The notes under the pieces are model-generated. The model ran no database searches. It was given only the letters and a program-made list of their open reading frames with translations, and was not told the origin of the DNA. From NCBI RefSeq assembly GCF_003096095.1, contig NZ_CP015453.1, forward strand, positions 1,178,001 to 1,242,000: a stretch of DNA of 64,000 nt, written 5' to 3'. Below, piece after piece: positions 46,376 to 56,526 of this stretch (positions within the stretch are counted from its first letter, which is position 1; the number at the start of each line of letters is the position of its first letter). The DNA comes from Dietzia psychralcaliphila. Its GTDB lineage: Bacteria; Actinomycetota; Actinomycetes; Mycobacteriales; Mycobacteriaceae. Made by a program: the position numbers and the translations under genes.

Positions 46376-47791
46376 GTGAAGAGCACTGTCGAGCAGCTGA
46401 ACCCGACCCGGGTCAAGGTCACGGTGGAGGTGCCGTTCGCGGAGCTCGAGCCGGACTTCGCCAAGGCCTACAAGTCGCTCGCCGGCCAGGTCAACATCGC
46501 CGGCTTCCGCCCGGGCAAGGCCCCGGCCAAGCTCCTCGAGTCGCGGATCGGCCGCCCGGCCGTGCTGGAGCAGGTCGTCAACGACATGATCCCCACCCGT
46601 TACGGCCAGGCCGTGGACGAGCACGACCTCAAGGTCCTGGCGCAGCCGGAGATCGAGGTCACCAAGCTCGAGGACGGTGAGCTCGTCGAGTTCACCGCCG
46701 AGGTGGACGTGCGCCCGGAGATCACCCTCCCGACCTACTCGGACCTGTCGGTGACCGTCGAGGCGCCCGCGACGGACGAGGCGGCGGTGGAGACCGAGCT
46801 CGACAACCTCCGTGCCCGCTTCGGCACCCTCAAGGGCGTCGAGCGCGGTGCCCAGAAGGGCGACTTCCTCTCCGTGGACCTCGCCGCCACCGTCGACGGT
46901 GAGCCCGTCGACGAGGCCTCGACCGAGGGCCTGTCCTACGAGCTCGGCTCGGGCACCCTCGTCGAGGGTCTCGACGACGCGGCCGAGGGCCTCAAGGCCG
47001 GCGAGTCCAAGGAGTTCACCTCCTCCCTGGTCGCGGGTGACCACGCGGGCAAGGAGGCCGTCATCACGGTGACCGTCCAGTCCGTCAAGGAGCGCGAGCT
47101 CCCCGACGCCGACGACGAGTTCGCGCAGATGGCCAGCGAGTTCGACACCCTGGACGAGCTCAAGGCCGACCTCACGGAGAAGGTGGCGCAGCAGGCCAAG
47201 GCCGGCCTCGCGGGCGAGATCCGCGACAAGGTCCTGGACGCGCTGATCGAGGCCACCGACATCCCGACCCCCGAGTCCCTGGTCGAGTCCGAGGCGCACG
47301 CGCAGATGCACCAGCTCATCGACCAGTTCGGTGGCGACCCGGCGATCCTCGACCAGGCGCTGGCCGCCGAGGGCACCGACCGCGAGACCTTCGAGGCCGA
47401 GACCCGCGAGGGCGCCGCCCGCGCCATCCGCAGCCAGCTCCTGCTGGACGCCGTGGCCGAGGACGCCTCGACCGAGGTCTCGCAGGAGGAGCTCACGCAG
47501 CACATCATGTTCCAGGCCCAGCGCTACGGCATGGACCCGAACCAGTTCGTGCAGCAGATCCAGCAGGCCGGCCAGCTCGGTTCGCTGTTCTCCGATGTGC
47601 GCCGCTCCAAGGCCCTGGCCGACGTGATCGTCCAGGCCACCGTGACGGACACCGAGGGGAACACGGTCGACACCACCGAGTTCTTCGGCTCGCGTGAGGA
47701 CCAGGGCGCCGAAGGCTCGGACTCCGCCGAGGCCGCCGATTCGGCCGAGGTCGAGGCCGGCACCGCGGACGAGAAGGACACCGACGCCTGA
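46376..47791 (+). CDS. tig: Trigger factor, ribosome-associated chaperone and prolyl isomerase
   Basis: This 471-residue chaperone binds the ribosomal exit tunnel and helps nascent chains fold. The N-terminal ribosome-binding domain contains the GFRPGKAP loop (AGFRPGKAPAKLLESRIG). A PPIase domain follows (VERGAQKGDFLSVDLAATVDG), then a long helical C-terminal arm. The end is an acidic, Ala/Glu/Ser-rich tail (from about 440). The start is GTG at 46376 after TAGGAGATCATC. It precedes clpP1-clpP2-clpX, the standard actinobacterial order. Confidence 0.96.
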   Translation: MKSTVEQLNPTRVKVTVEVPFAELEPDFAKAYKSLAGQVNIAGFRPGKAPAKLLESRIGRPAVLEQVVNDMIPTRYGQAVDEHDLKVLAQPEIEVTKLEDGELVEFTAEVDVRPEITLPTYSDLSVTVEAPATDEAAVETELDNLRARFGTLKGVERGAQKGDFLSVDLAATVDGEPVDEASTEGLSYELGSGTLVEGLDDAAEGLKAGESKEFTSSLVAGDHAGKEAVITVTVQSVKERELPDADDEFAQMASEFDTLDELKADLTEKVAQQAKAGLAGEIRDKVLDALIEATDIPTPESLVESEAHAQMHQLIDQFGGDPAILDQALAAEGTDRETFEAETREGAARAIRSQLLLDAVAEDASTEVSQEELTQHIMFQAQRYGMDPNQFVQQIQQAGQLGSLFSDVRRSKALADVIVQATVTDTEGNTVDTTEFFGSREDQGAEGSDSAEAADSAEVEAGTADEKDTDA

Positions 47792-47815
47792 CCGTCGCCA
47801 CCCGATAGACCCCCC

Positions 47816-47851
47816 GGAACCGGGGACCGCCTCGCGGTGGTCCCCGGTTCC
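47816..47851. terminator. Terminator after tig
   Basis: A perfect 13-bp stem (GGAACCGGGGACC/GGTCCCCGGTTCC) with a 10-base loop lies 25 bp past the tig stop. It separates tig from clpP1, whose promoter should lie in 47860-48015. Confidence 0.75.
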
Positions 47852-48020
47852 GTCGTTCGCGGCGACGGTGACCGCGGGCGGCGACGCTGAGAGCGAACAC
47901 CCGCCCCGTCGGGACGGTTCCGTCGTGGGCGTTGGTTACTGTTTGACGTAACGGATACCCGGCCGCCGGACGGCCGGGCACCGCGGGAGCGGTGAGACGA
48001 TCAGCGAAGGTAGGTACCCC

Positions 48021-48662
48021 GTGGCCCAGAACGGTTCAGCGGCACAGCCCGGTTCGACGCAGCCCGCCCTCAGCTCGCCCGGATCCCACGGGCTGACCCT
48101 CGGCGACTCGGTGTACGAGCGTCTTCTGCAGGAACGGATCATCTTCCTGGGTTCCCAGGTCGACGACGACATCTCCAACCGCCTCTGCGCGCAGATCCTC
48201 CTGCTCGCTGCGGAGGACCCCACCCGCGACATCGCCATGTACATCAACTCGCCCGGCGGCTCCGTGACGGCCGGGATGGCGATCTACGACACGATGCAGT
48301 TCGTCGAGTGCGACGTGGCGACGTACGGCATGGGCCTGGCGGCCTCCATGGGTCAGTTCCTGCTGACCGCCGGCACCAAGGGCAAGCGCTACGCGCTGCC
48401 GCACGCGAAGATCATGATGCACCAGCCCTCGGCCGGCGTCGGTGGCTCCGCCGCCGACATCGCCATCCAGGCCGAGCAGTACGCCGCCACCAAGCGCGAG
48501 ATGGCCGAGCTCATCGCCCAGCACACGGGCCAGTCGTTCGAGCAGGTCACCGAGGACTCGGACCGTGACCGGTGGTTCACCGCGGAGGCGGCCAAGGAGT
48601 ACGGCTTCGTCGACCACGTGATCGCGCGCGCCTCCCAGACCGGCGGAACCTCGCCGTCGTGA
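48021..48662 (+). CDS. clpP1: ATP-dependent Clp protease proteolytic subunit 1
   Basis: This 213-residue serine peptidase forms heptameric rings that pair with ClpP2. The catalytic Ser is in GMGLAASMGQF and the His in IMMHQPSAG, with the handle region IAIQAEQYAATKREM. The GTG at 48021 (after GAAGGTAGGTACCCC) gives a 30-residue N-terminal propeptide-like segment before SVYERLLQERIIFLG, as in other actinobacteria where it is trimmed. It is followed by clpP2 in an operon. Confidence 0.95.
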   Translation: MAQNGSAAQPGSTQPALSSPGSHGLTLGDSVYERLLQERIIFLGSQVDDDISNRLCAQILLLAAEDPTRDIAMYINSPGGSVTAGMAIYDTMQFVECDVATYGMGLAASMGQFLLTAGTKGKRYALPHAKIMMHQPSAGVGGSAADIAIQAEQYAATKREMAELIAQHTGQSFEQVTEDSDRDRWFTAEAAKEYGFVDHVIARASQTGGTSPS

Positions 48663-48730
48663 CAGAGCACGCCGCCCACGGGAGCGCTCCCGCCGCCCAC
48701 CCAGCCCCGCACACGACCACGGAGTCACCG

Positions 48731-49354
48731 ATGACCTCACTTCCGTCCTCGCGCTATATCCTCCCGTCCTTCGTCGAGCACTCGAGTTACGGCGTCAAGG
48801 AGTCCAACCCGTACAACAAGCTCTTCGAGGAGCGCATCATCTTCCTGGGCACCCAGGTCGACGACGCCTCGGCGAACGACATCATGGCCCAGCTCCTCGT
48901 CCTCGAGGGGCAGGATCCGGACCGCGACATCACCATGTACATCAACTCGCCCGGTGGATCGTTCACCTCGCTCATGGCGATCTACGACACGATGCAGTAC
49001 GTGCGTCCCGATATCGTCACGGTGTGCCTGGGACAGGCGGCCTCGGCCGCCGCGGTCCTGCTCGCGGCGGGAACCAAGGGCAAGCGGGCCGCGCTGCCCA
49101 ACGCCCGCATCCTCATCCACCAGCCCGCCACCGGAGGAATCCAGGGGCAGGTCTCGGACCTGGAGATCCAGGCCGCCGAGATCGAGCGGATGCGTCGTCT
49201 CATGGAGACCACCCTGGCCCGGCACACCGGTCACGAGGCGGAGAAGATCCGCAAGGACACCGATCGCGACAAGATCCTCACGGCCGCCGAGGCCAAGGAT
49301 TACGGGATCATCGACACCGTGTTCGACTACCGGAAGCTGTCGACGACCAACTGA
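48731..49354 (+). CDS. clpP2: ATP-dependent Clp protease proteolytic subunit 2
   Basis: This 207-residue partner of ClpP1 has the Ser in CLGQAASAAAVLLAAG and the His in ILIHQPATGG. YINSPGGSFTSLMAIYDTM is typical of the family. I chose the ATG at 48731, with GGAG 6 nt upstream; a GTG overlapping the clpP1 stop would add about 24 non-conserved residues. ClpP1P2 is usually essential in Mycobacteriales. Confidence 0.95.
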   Translation: MTSLPSSRYILPSFVEHSSYGVKESNPYNKLFEERIIFLGTQVDDASANDIMAQLLVLEGQDPDRDITMYINSPGGSFTSLMAIYDTMQYVRPDIVTVCLGQAASAAAVLLAAGTKGKRAALPNARILIHQPATGGIQGQVSDLEIQAAEIERMRRLMETTLARHTGHEAEKIRKDTDRDKILTAAEAKDYGIIDTVFDYRKLSTTN

Positions 49355-49500
49355 CGTCCGGGCGGCGCGCCGTAGTGGGTAGCGGTGCGCCGTCAGGTCC
49401 AATGAACTGATCGCGCGGGGGTCGGATTTGCCGGCCCTCCCGCGTACCGTCGACTACGGGGTGTGAATCCGGGCCCCTGGAATGCGAGGACGTAGAACTC

Positions 49501-50769
49501 ATGGCACGTGTGGGTGAGAGCGGCGACCTGTTGAAGTGTTCCTTCTGTGGGAAGAGCCAGAAGCAGGTCAAGAAGCTGATCGCCGGTCCCGGGGTCTACA
49601 TCTGTGACGAGTGCATCGAGTTGTGCAACGAGATCATCGAGTCCGAGGTCGAGGACTCTCAGGACTCGGCACTCGACGAGCTGCCCAAGCCGTCGGAGAT
49701 CCACGCGTTCCTCGACGAGTACGTGGTGGGACAGGACGCCGCCAAGCGGAACCTCGCGGTGGCCGTCTACAACCACTACAAGCGCATCCGTGTGGGGGCC
49801 TCCCTCGGTCGCGGTGACGCCGTCGAGCTGGCCAAGTCCAACATCCTCATGCTGGGTCCGACCGGGTGTGGCAAGACGTATCTCGCCCAGACTCTGGCCA
49901 AGATGCTCAACGTCCCGTTCGCCATCGCCGACGCCACCGCGCTGACCGAGGCCGGTTACGTCGGTGAGGACGTGGAGAACATCCTCCTCAAGCTGATCCA
50001 GGCCGCGGACTACGACACCAAGCGTGCCGAGATGGGCATCATCTACATCGACGAGGTCGACAAGATCGCCCGCAAGGCCGAGAACCCGTCGATCACCCGC
50101 GACGTGTCCGGCGAGGGCGTCCAGCAGGCGCTGCTGAAGATCCTCGAGGGCACACAGGCGTCGGTGCCCCCGCAGGGTGGACGCAAGCACCCGCACCAGG
50201 AGTTCATCCAGATCGACACGTCCAACGTGTTGTTCATCGTCGCCGGGGCCTTCCAGGGCCTGGAGAAGATCGTCGGTGACCGCGTGGGTCGCAAGGGAAT
50301 GGGCTTCGGGGCCGAGGTGGCCAGCAAGAGCTCCCTCGACACCACGGAGAACTTCGCCGAGGTCATGCCCGAGGATCTGGTGAAGTACGGCTTGATCCCC
50401 GAGTTCATCGGGCGCCTGCCGGTGGTGGCGACCGTGACGAGCCTGGACCGCGAGGCGTTGGTCAACATCCTCAGCGAGCCCAAGAACGCGCTCGTCAAGC
50501 AGTACGCCCGGCTCTTCGAGATGGACGGCGTCGAGCTGGAGTTCACCCCGGACGCCCTCGAGGCCGTGGCCGATCAGGCGATCCTCCGGGGCACCGGCGC
50601 CCGCGGCCTGCGCGCCATCATGGAGGAGGTCCTCCTCCCGGTCATGTACGACATCCCCGGGCGCGACGACGTCGCGCGCGTGGTGGTCACCGGCGAGACG
50701 GTGCGCCACAACGTACTGCCGACGATCGTCCCCTTCTCCGATTCCGAGCCGCGGGAGAAATCGGCGTAG
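49501..50769 (+). CDS. clpX: Clp protease ATPase subunit ClpX
   Basis: This 422-residue AAA+ unfoldase recognises substrates and feeds them to ClpP1P2. It has an N-terminal C4 zinc-binding domain (CSFCGK and CDECIELC), Walker [14 protein letters not shown], Walker [14 protein letters not shown], and the pore loop in [11 protein letters not shown]. The RKGMGFGAE region and the ClpP-contact loop follow. The length is normal. It lies 146 bp after clpP2 and ends at a bidirectional terminator. Confidence 0.96.
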   Translation: MARVGESGDLLKCSFCGKSQKQVKKLIAGPGVYICDECIELCNEIIESEVEDSQDSALDELPKPSEIHAFLDEYVVGQDAAKRNLAVAVYNHYKRIRVGASLGRGDAVELAKSNILMLGPTGCGKTYLAQTLAKMLNVPFAIADATALTEAGYVGEDVENILLKLIQAADYDTKRAEMGIIYIDEVDKIARKAENPSITRDVSGEGVQQALLKILEGTQASVPPQGGRKHPHQEFIQIDTSNVLFIVAGAFQGLEKIVGDRVGRKGMGFGAEVASKSSLDTTENFAEVMPEDLVKYGLIPEFIGRLPVVATVTSLDREALVNILSEPKNALVKQYARLFEMDGVELEFTPDALEAVADQAILRGTGARGLRAIMEEVLLPVMYDIPGRDDVARVVVTGETVRHNVLPTIVPFSDSEPREKSA

Positions 50770-50804
50770 GTCCACCGCCGAGCCCGGCCCACGAGTGCTA
50801 CACC

Positions 50805-50835
50805 CAGGGGCGCCCCTTCCACGGGGGCGCCCCTG
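50805..50835. terminator. Bidirectional terminator between clpX and benE
   Basis: A perfect 12-bp stem (CAGGGGCGCCCC/GGGGCGCCCCTG) with a 7-base loop lies between the convergent ends of clpX and benE, and can serve both. Confidence 0.75.
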
Positions 50836-50853
50836 AGTCGTGCCGGGGGAGTG

Positions 50854-52149
50854 TCACGGCGTGATGCGGCGCTCCAGCAGCGCCGACACCGCCAGGCCGA
50901 GGACGATCCCCCAGAACGGGGCGGAGATCCCGAGCAGGGACACGTCGGCCACCGTCACCAGCAGGCACACCAGCGGCCCCAACGCGCGGTCGGTGCGGAA
51001 CGCCGTGACGAACGCCGACTGCAGTGGCGCCAGCATCGCCAGCCCGCCGAGCGCCGCGACGAAGGCCGCCGGCGTGCCGACCATGAGCCCGACGAACGCG
51101 GGGGCGAGTACTCCCACGACCAGGGCGAGCCCACCCGTGCCGATCGCGGCCGCGTAGTGCCGGCGGGGTTCGCCGGACGAGACGAGCAGCGCGTTGGTCG
51201 GTCCGGTCAGGCAGGTGGAGACCGCGCCGATCGCGGAGACCAGCAGCGACCAGACCCCGCAGGCCACGGCGCAGGCGTTCACCGGCGGATGGTGCCCCTT
51301 GGCACGAAGTACGCCGACACCCTGGCCGTTCTGGACGACGAGCACGGTGATGGCCAGGGGGACCACGAGCTCGGTGAGGCCGCGGAGGGTGAACTCCGGC
51401 GCCTGCGCCATGGGTACGGCGAACAGCCCGTCGTCCAGGACTCCCCGGGACAACCCGCCGTCGAGTATCACCGCGACGATCCCCACCAGCATCGCGGCGA
51501 GGATGGGCGGGATCACCCGGGCCACCCGCGGGACGGCGCCGACGGCGAGGAACGCCAACACCATGGGGAGGGCCACGGCGGCGGAGGCCCACACCGCGTC
51601 GACCAGGCCCAGGCCGAATCGGAGGAACACCCCGGCCACCATGGCCATGATCAGGGGCATCGGGATCCAGTCCATGACCCTGCGGGCGACCCCACTGAGC
51701 CCCACCAGCAGGATCACCACTCCGGTGACGACGTAGGCGCCGAGCACCTCCGACCACCGCAGGTGCCCGAGCGAGTTGCCCACGATCACGGTGCCGGGGA
51801 TGGTCCAGAAGAACGCCAACGGTGTCCGGTAGATCCAGCTCATGAGGATGGTGAGGACGCCGTTGGCGAAGAACACCCCGAAGATCCACGACGACAGTTC
51901 CTGCGGGGACAACCCGCCCTGCTCTCCCGCGGCCAGGATCACGGCGACGGGTCCGGTCGCGGAGAAGATCAGTGCGATGAGGGCGTTGGCGCACTCGCGG
52001 GGGCCCAGGTCCGCGAGAACCTGCCGTGGTGAGGGCCGGCGGTGGTGGGGGAGCTCGATCGGCAGCGGCGTGGCGGTCCGGGACGGGTCTCCTACCGCGG
52101 CGTCGGTGTCCCGGCTCCGCCCGTCGGTCGGGGCACTGTCGGCGGTCAT
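50854..52149 (-). CDS. benE: Benzoate transporter, BenE family
   Basis: This 431-residue membrane protein with 11-12 hydrophobic segments resembles the benzoate/H+ symporter BenE (FSATGPVAVILAAGEQGGLS, FFWTIPGTVIVGNSLGHL, CLTGPTNALLVS). It imports benzoate into the cell. The ATG overlaps the stop of the LAL regulator by 4 bp. It is the last gene of the minus-strand ben cluster, so the system has two unrelated importers (with BenK). Confidence 0.9.
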   Translation of the reverse strand: MTADSAPTDGRSRDTDAAVGDPSRTATPLPIELPHHRRPSPRQVLADLGPRECANALIALIFSATGPVAVILAAGEQGGLSPQELSSWIFGVFFANGVLTILMSWIYRTPLAFFWTIPGTVIVGNSLGHLRWSEVLGAYVVTGVVILLVGLSGVARRVMDWIPMPLIMAMVAGVFLRFGLGLVDAVWASAAVALPMVLAFLAVGAVPRVARVIPPILAAMLVGIVAVILDGGLSRGVLDDGLFAVPMAQAPEFTLRGLTELVVPLAITVLVVQNGQGVGVLRAKGHHPPVNACAVACGVWSLLVSAIGAVSTCLTGPTNALLVSSGEPRRHYAAAIGTGGLALVVGVLAPAFVGLMVGTPAAFVAALGGLAMLAPLQSAFVTAFRTDRALGPLVCLLVTVADVSLLGISAPFWGIVLGLAVSALLERRITP

Positions 52150-54950
52150 GGGACTCCTGAATCGGCGGGTTCGGGCCCGAACGGGTGGCGCGACCTGGCG
52201 ACGTGGGCCGCCAGCTCGGTGCGGCCGTTGATCCCGAGCTTCGAGTAGATGCGGGTGAGGTGGTACTGGATCGTCTTGACGCTGAGGAACAGCTCCTCGG
52301 CGGCCTGGGCGTTGGTGCGCCCCGCCGCGACGAGCGTGGCCACGGCCCGTTCCTGCGGGGTGAGGGTGGAGTTGCCGACCGCGCGGGCCACGTCGACGCC
52401 CCCGGCACGGCGCTCGCGCTCACAGCGCTCGACGTAGGCGTGGGCGCCGAGTTGCTCGTAGAGGTCTCGGGCGGTCCCGAGGGCGAGGTGTGCCTCGCGG
52501 CGCCGGCCGGCCCGCCGGAGGGTCTGGCCGAAGCCGAAGTGCATCTGCGCGGAGTAGTAGGGCATCGCCAGTCCGTCGAGATATTCCAGGCTCCGGTGGA
52601 AGATGCGGGAGCACTCCTCCGCATCCCCGCGGACGGCGGCGATCCGGGAGCGGACCGCGCCGAGCCTGGCCTGCGTGGACCGGTGGCCCAGCTCCACGGC
52701 GCGCTGTTCAGGCGGTCCGATGAGCGCCTCGGCGTCCTCGAGCCGACCGGCCAGGACGAGGGAGTGGGCGTAGAGATCGTGCCACGGCCAGAAACCCGGC
52801 TGGTCGATGTCGAGCCGGAGGGACAGGGCGTGAAGTGGTTCGGCGGCCCGCCGCACGGAGGTGTAGTCGCCGGCGGCGGCGGCGACCTGCATGCGACCCA
52901 TCGCGGAGGGGATGATCTGCACGGGGTAGGCGTCCGCGGTGGTGGTGAGGTGCCTCAGGTGTGCGGCCGCCCCGAGATGGTCGCCACGCATGGACCTGAT
53001 GACGGCACCCGACCAGTGGATCGCGGGGGCCAACAGGTCGAGTTCGAGGTCGTCGAGACGTCGCGCGGCGGTGTCGACGACCCGGAGCGCCTCGTCCCAG
53101 TCCCCCCGCAGGAGCTGGGTGCGTGCGAGCCACGCCTGCGCCCATAGCGAGATCCGCGCGGAACCGGAGACGTCGGCGGTCGGCACGGCCGAACCGAGCC
53201 GGCGGCGGGCCGTCTCGAGATCGTCGTGGGCGAGGGCGATCCACCCGGAGGCCATCTCGAACCGCTGGGCCACGGCGGGGGCGAGTGCACCGAGTCGGCC
53301 CTCGTCGGCGTCACCGGCACCCGGGGTCGCGTCGATCGCCTCGCCCAGGACGGTGATCGCCCGGGCCTCCTCGACCTCGGGTTGGTCGGGCTGGTCGCTG
53401 CCGATGACGACCCCGGCCCACTGCCGCAGTTGGTCGGGGCGCCAGAGGCACAGTGAGTGCACGACGAACTTCTGGGCGAGGGCGACCGGGTCGGGAGCGG
53501 TGTCACCGGGACCACCGGTCGACCCGGGGTCGAGAGCTCGTCGGAGGAGTGCCTCCGCCTCTCCCGCGTGGCCCAGGTGGAGCGCGAGCGAACCGAGGAC
53601 GGCATCGCGGCGACGGTCGGGCCGGACCCGGTCCAGCGCGTGGGACAGCGCGGCGGCCTCGCTGATCCGCCCCGCCCCGAGGAGCGCGTCGATTCCGTCG
53701 ATGTGCAGGCCTCGCGCCTCGTCGGGGTCCGCGGTGAGCGCCGCCGCCGTGAGGTAGGCGTGACCGGCGGCGCTCCAGTGTCCGGACCTGGCGTGAGCCC
53801 TCGCACGCTCCCGCAGCACACGGCAGAGCTCGGGGTCCGGACCGGTCGAGGTCGCGGCCAGATGGTCCAGGGCGGCGTCGGGGTCCTCGACCTCCGCGAG
53901 TCCGGCCGCGACGGTGTGCAGAGAGAGCAGCTCGCGGGGTGGGATGCCGCGAAGGACCGCCGTACGGACGAGAGGCGAGCGGAACGTGAGCGCGGCGGCG
54001 CCGGGGGAGAGGTCCACGCGGAGTATCCCGGCCCGGTGTGCGGCGTCGAGGGCGTCCAGCACCCTCCCGGCCTCGCCGGACCCACCCGGTCGGGCTGCGA
54101 CGAGGGCGGCCAGGGACTCCAGCAGGACCGGAGGGGGGAGGACGGCGGCGGCCTCGACCACTGCGCGGTCTCCGGGCTCCAGCCCCGCGAGCAGGGCTCC
54201 GGTCTCCAGCTCGACCGAGCTGGGCAGGGGCGGGGGAGAGAACGGGCTCGTCCACCAGGAATCGGAGGCCTCGTCGACGACCGCGGCCACCGCGTCGGCG
54301 GCGCCTCCGGTGTAGTCCAGGATCCTGCGGGCCGCGGCGGCCGACGGCTCCCGCCCCGTGCGGGCCGCCGCCAGGGCCCGGATCTCGGAGTGGTCGAGTG
54401 CACCCAGGTGCAGGGTCTCGCGGGCGAGGGTGGCACACAGGTCCGCGGACTGTCCCTCCGAGGGGTTCCCGGCGGTGAGGACCAGGAGGACGGAACCGTC
54501 GACGGAGGCCTCGAGGGCCGACCCGAGAGCACGGAGGGAGTCGGGGTCGGCGTGGTCGGCGTCGTCGATCACGATGACCGTCCCGGCGCCCGCGCCCCCG
54601 AGGGCGGCGCCGAGCTCGTCGACGACCTGGGTCGCCGTCCGCTCGACCGGGAGGGCGCCGGGAGTCTCCTCGTCACACCCCGCAGCTCCCCGGGGGAGTC
54701 GCTGGAGGATACGGTCCGCGGTCACCCACGGGACGTCGTGTTCCCACGGCAACGCCCTGGTCAGAACCGTGGTCACACCGGTGGTCCCGGTGAGCAGGGT
54801 GTCGACGAGGTGGCTCTTGCCCCCACCGTAGGGGGCGGCCACCAGGACCACCGACGACCCGCGGTCCACCACCGCGCCATGGATCTCGCGGAGTCGCTCC
54901 GCTGCGCGGTGGTGACCGTGGCGGGGGATCAGGGAGGGCATGGTGGTCAT
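52146..54950 (-). CDS. Large LuxR-type (LAL) ATPase regulator of the ben cluster
   Basis: This 934-residue protein has an N-terminal NTPase with Walker A VAAPYGGGKSHLVD and a Walker B-like TVIVIDDADHAD. A long helical region (TPR/MalT-like) follows, ending in a LuxR helix-turn-helix (LTPQERAVATLVAAGRTN, SVKTIQYHLTRIYSKLG). It fits the LAL class of ATP-dependent activators. In Corynebacterium glutamicum the benzoate regulator BenR is also a LuxR-family protein, so this is the likely activator of ben (and perhaps cat). It lies between benK and benE with 4-bp spacing or overlap. Confidence 0.88.
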   Translation of the reverse strand: MTTMPSLIPRHGHHRAAERLREIHGAVVDRGSSVVLVAAPYGGGKSHLVDTLLTGTTGVTTVLTRALPWEHDVPWVTADRILQRLPRGAAGCDEETPGALPVERTATQVVDELGAALGGAGAGTVIVIDDADHADPDSLRALGSALEASVDGSVLLVLTAGNPSEGQSADLCATLARETLHLGALDHSEIRALAAARTGREPSAAAARRILDYTGGAADAVAAVVDEASDSWWTSPFSPPPLPSSVELETGALLAGLEPGDRAVVEAAAVLPPPVLLESLAALVAARPGGSGEAGRVLDALDAAHRAGILRVDLSPGAAALTFRSPLVRTAVLRGIPPRELLSLHTVAAGLAEVEDPDAALDHLAATSTGPDPELCRVLRERARAHARSGHWSAAGHAYLTAAALTADPDEARGLHIDGIDALLGAGRISEAAALSHALDRVRPDRRRDAVLGSLALHLGHAGEAEALLRRALDPGSTGGPGDTAPDPVALAQKFVVHSLCLWRPDQLRQWAGVVIGSDQPDQPEVEEARAITVLGEAIDATPGAGDADEGRLGALAPAVAQRFEMASGWIALAHDDLETARRRLGSAVPTADVSGSARISLWAQAWLARTQLLRGDWDEALRVVDTAARRLDDLELDLLAPAIHWSGAVIRSMRGDHLGAAAHLRHLTTTADAYPVQIIPSAMGRMQVAAAAGDYTSVRRAAEPLHALSLRLDIDQPGFWPWHDLYAHSLVLAGRLEDAEALIGPPEQRAVELGHRSTQARLGAVRSRIAAVRGDAEECSRIFHRSLEYLDGLAMPYYSAQMHFGFGQTLRRAGRRREAHLALGTARDLYEQLGAHAYVERCERERRAGGVDVARAVGNSTLTPQERAVATLVAAGRTNAQAAEELFLSVKTIQYHLTRIYSKLGINGRTELAAHVARSRHPFGPEPADSGVP

Positions 54951-54954
54951 GACC

Positions 54955-56391
54955 TCAGCGTAGGTCGGTCGCTGGGGTCTCGATCTGTTCCAGCGAACCC
55001 CCGGTCCGTCCCTCGTGTCCGGAGCCCGGGACGGTATCCGGGACCTGCGCGATCAGGCCCGGCGAGCGCGGCACGGCGAGCGTGATGAGGGCGCCGGCGA
55101 GGGCCACTCCGGCAAAGACGAGGAACGAGGTCTCCGCCTGGAGGCCCGCAGCGACCAGGAGACCACCGATGACCGGGCCGAGGATCCCGCCCAGCCGCCC
55201 GAAACCCGCACACCAGGCCACACCCGCGGCGCGGGAGCCGGTCTCGTAGTAGTTGGAGACGAAGCCGTAGACGAGCACCTGGGTCCCGATGGTGCCCATA
55301 CCGGCAGCGGCGACGAGCAGGATCATCAGAGCGATCGGAGGGGAGAGGGTCACGGCGATCAGCGCCAGGGTGGCGAGGACGAACGAGCAGGCCACGATGA
55401 CCCGCGGGCCGTGCCGGTCGGCCAACCGCGACGCGGCCAGCCCGCCGACGATGGCGCCGCCGTTGAGGACCAGCAGGAAGCCCAGGGAACTCCTGGCGTC
55501 GATGCCGTACGTCTCCATGATCGTCGGTAGCCAGGTGTTGAGCCCGTAGGTGAGCAGGAGTCCGGCGAAGCTCATGAACCCGAGCAGGAGGGTGCCGAGT
55601 CGGTAGGCCGGGGTCAACAGGCCGGCGAACCCGGTGGGTGCGATCGCAGCGGTGCCCGTCCGGGGGTCGTCAGTGGTCGCGGCTGGTGCGTCGATGAAGG
55701 CGTGGACCGGCAATCCGCGGGCGGTGCACAGGGCGACGGCCTCGTCGGTGCGGCCGCGCGAGGAGAGCCAGCGAGGCGACTCGGGCAGGGCGTACCACGC
55801 GTAGGGCAGGACGATGATGATGGGCAGTGCGCCGATGAGGAACAGTCCCCGCCAGCCGATGTGGTCGCGCAGGAGCATCGCCAGGGCGGAGGCGAGGACG
55901 CCTCCGGCGGGGATGCCGCTGTAGACCACGGCGTTGAACAGGTTCCGCCGCCCGGCGGGGGCGAACTCGGCGATGATCGCGCCGGCGGTGGCGACGATGG
56001 CGCCGATTCCGAGGCCGGTGAGCAGGCGAAGGATCCCGAACGTCGTGATGTTCTGTGCGAAGGCGGTGGCGGCCATGCCGATCGAGAACCAGGCGATCGA
56101 GCCGAGCATGATCTTCCGCCGGCCGATGCGGTCTCCGACGGCGCCCGCGCTCAGGGCTCCGATCATGACTCCGACGAGCGCGTACGAACCCAGGGCGCCG
56201 GCCTGCGCGGCCCCGAGGGGGCCGATCTGACCGGGGTCCGACATGAGCGTGGGCAGGATCGCGCCGTAGATCACCAGGTCGTAGCCGTCGAAGAGGATGG
56301 CCAGCGCGACAACGGCCAGCACTCCGTAGACGGTTCGCCGATGCGCGGGGGACTCCCAGACGTCGGCTGTGGTTGCGGTCTTTTCGGTCAC
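54955..56391 (-). CDS. benK: Aromatic acid/H+ symporter, BenK-like MFS transporter
   Basis: This 478-residue, 12-helix transporter belongs to the AAHS family. The first helix carries ILFDGYDLVIYGAILPTLM with the DGxD motif essential in this family, and the helix 2-3 loop reads GAVGDRIGRRKIML. The start is GTG at 56391, with GGAGG well placed upstream. It is downstream of benD (135-bp gap) and 4 bp before the LAL gene. It should import benzoate or a related aromatic acid. Confidence 0.9.
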   Translation of the reverse strand: MTEKTATTADVWESPAHRRTVYGVLAVVALAILFDGYDLVIYGAILPTLMSDPGQIGPLGAAQAGALGSYALVGVMIGALSAGAVGDRIGRRKIMLGSIAWFSIGMAATAFAQNITTFGILRLLTGLGIGAIVATAGAIIAEFAPAGRRNLFNAVVYSGIPAGGVLASALAMLLRDHIGWRGLFLIGALPIIIVLPYAWYALPESPRWLSSRGRTDEAVALCTARGLPVHAFIDAPAATTDDPRTGTAAIAPTGFAGLLTPAYRLGTLLLGFMSFAGLLLTYGLNTWLPTIMETYGIDARSSLGFLLVLNGGAIVGGLAASRLADRHGPRVIVACSFVLATLALIAVTLSPPIALMILLVAAAGMGTIGTQVLVYGFVSNYYETGSRAAGVAWCAGFGRLGGILGPVIGGLLVAAGLQAETSFLVFAGVALAGALITLAVPRSPGLIAQVPDTVPGSGHEGRTGGSLEQIETPATDLR

Positions 56392-56526
56392 GGTGGACCT
56401 CCGGTGAGGGATGGGATGGGTGGGATGGAGCGGTGTAACACCAGGGGGCGCGGGGTGGCGCCGGGGGCGTGAAGAGGGTGCGTGAGGTGACGTGCGGCGC
56501 GCGTAGACGGGAGCCGGAGCGGGCGG

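Noticed and set aside
50798-52624. A 608-codon minus-strand frame across benE and the LAL gene
   Set aside because: It crosses two well-supported genes in another frame, and its Arg/Pro-rich composition marks it as a shadow.
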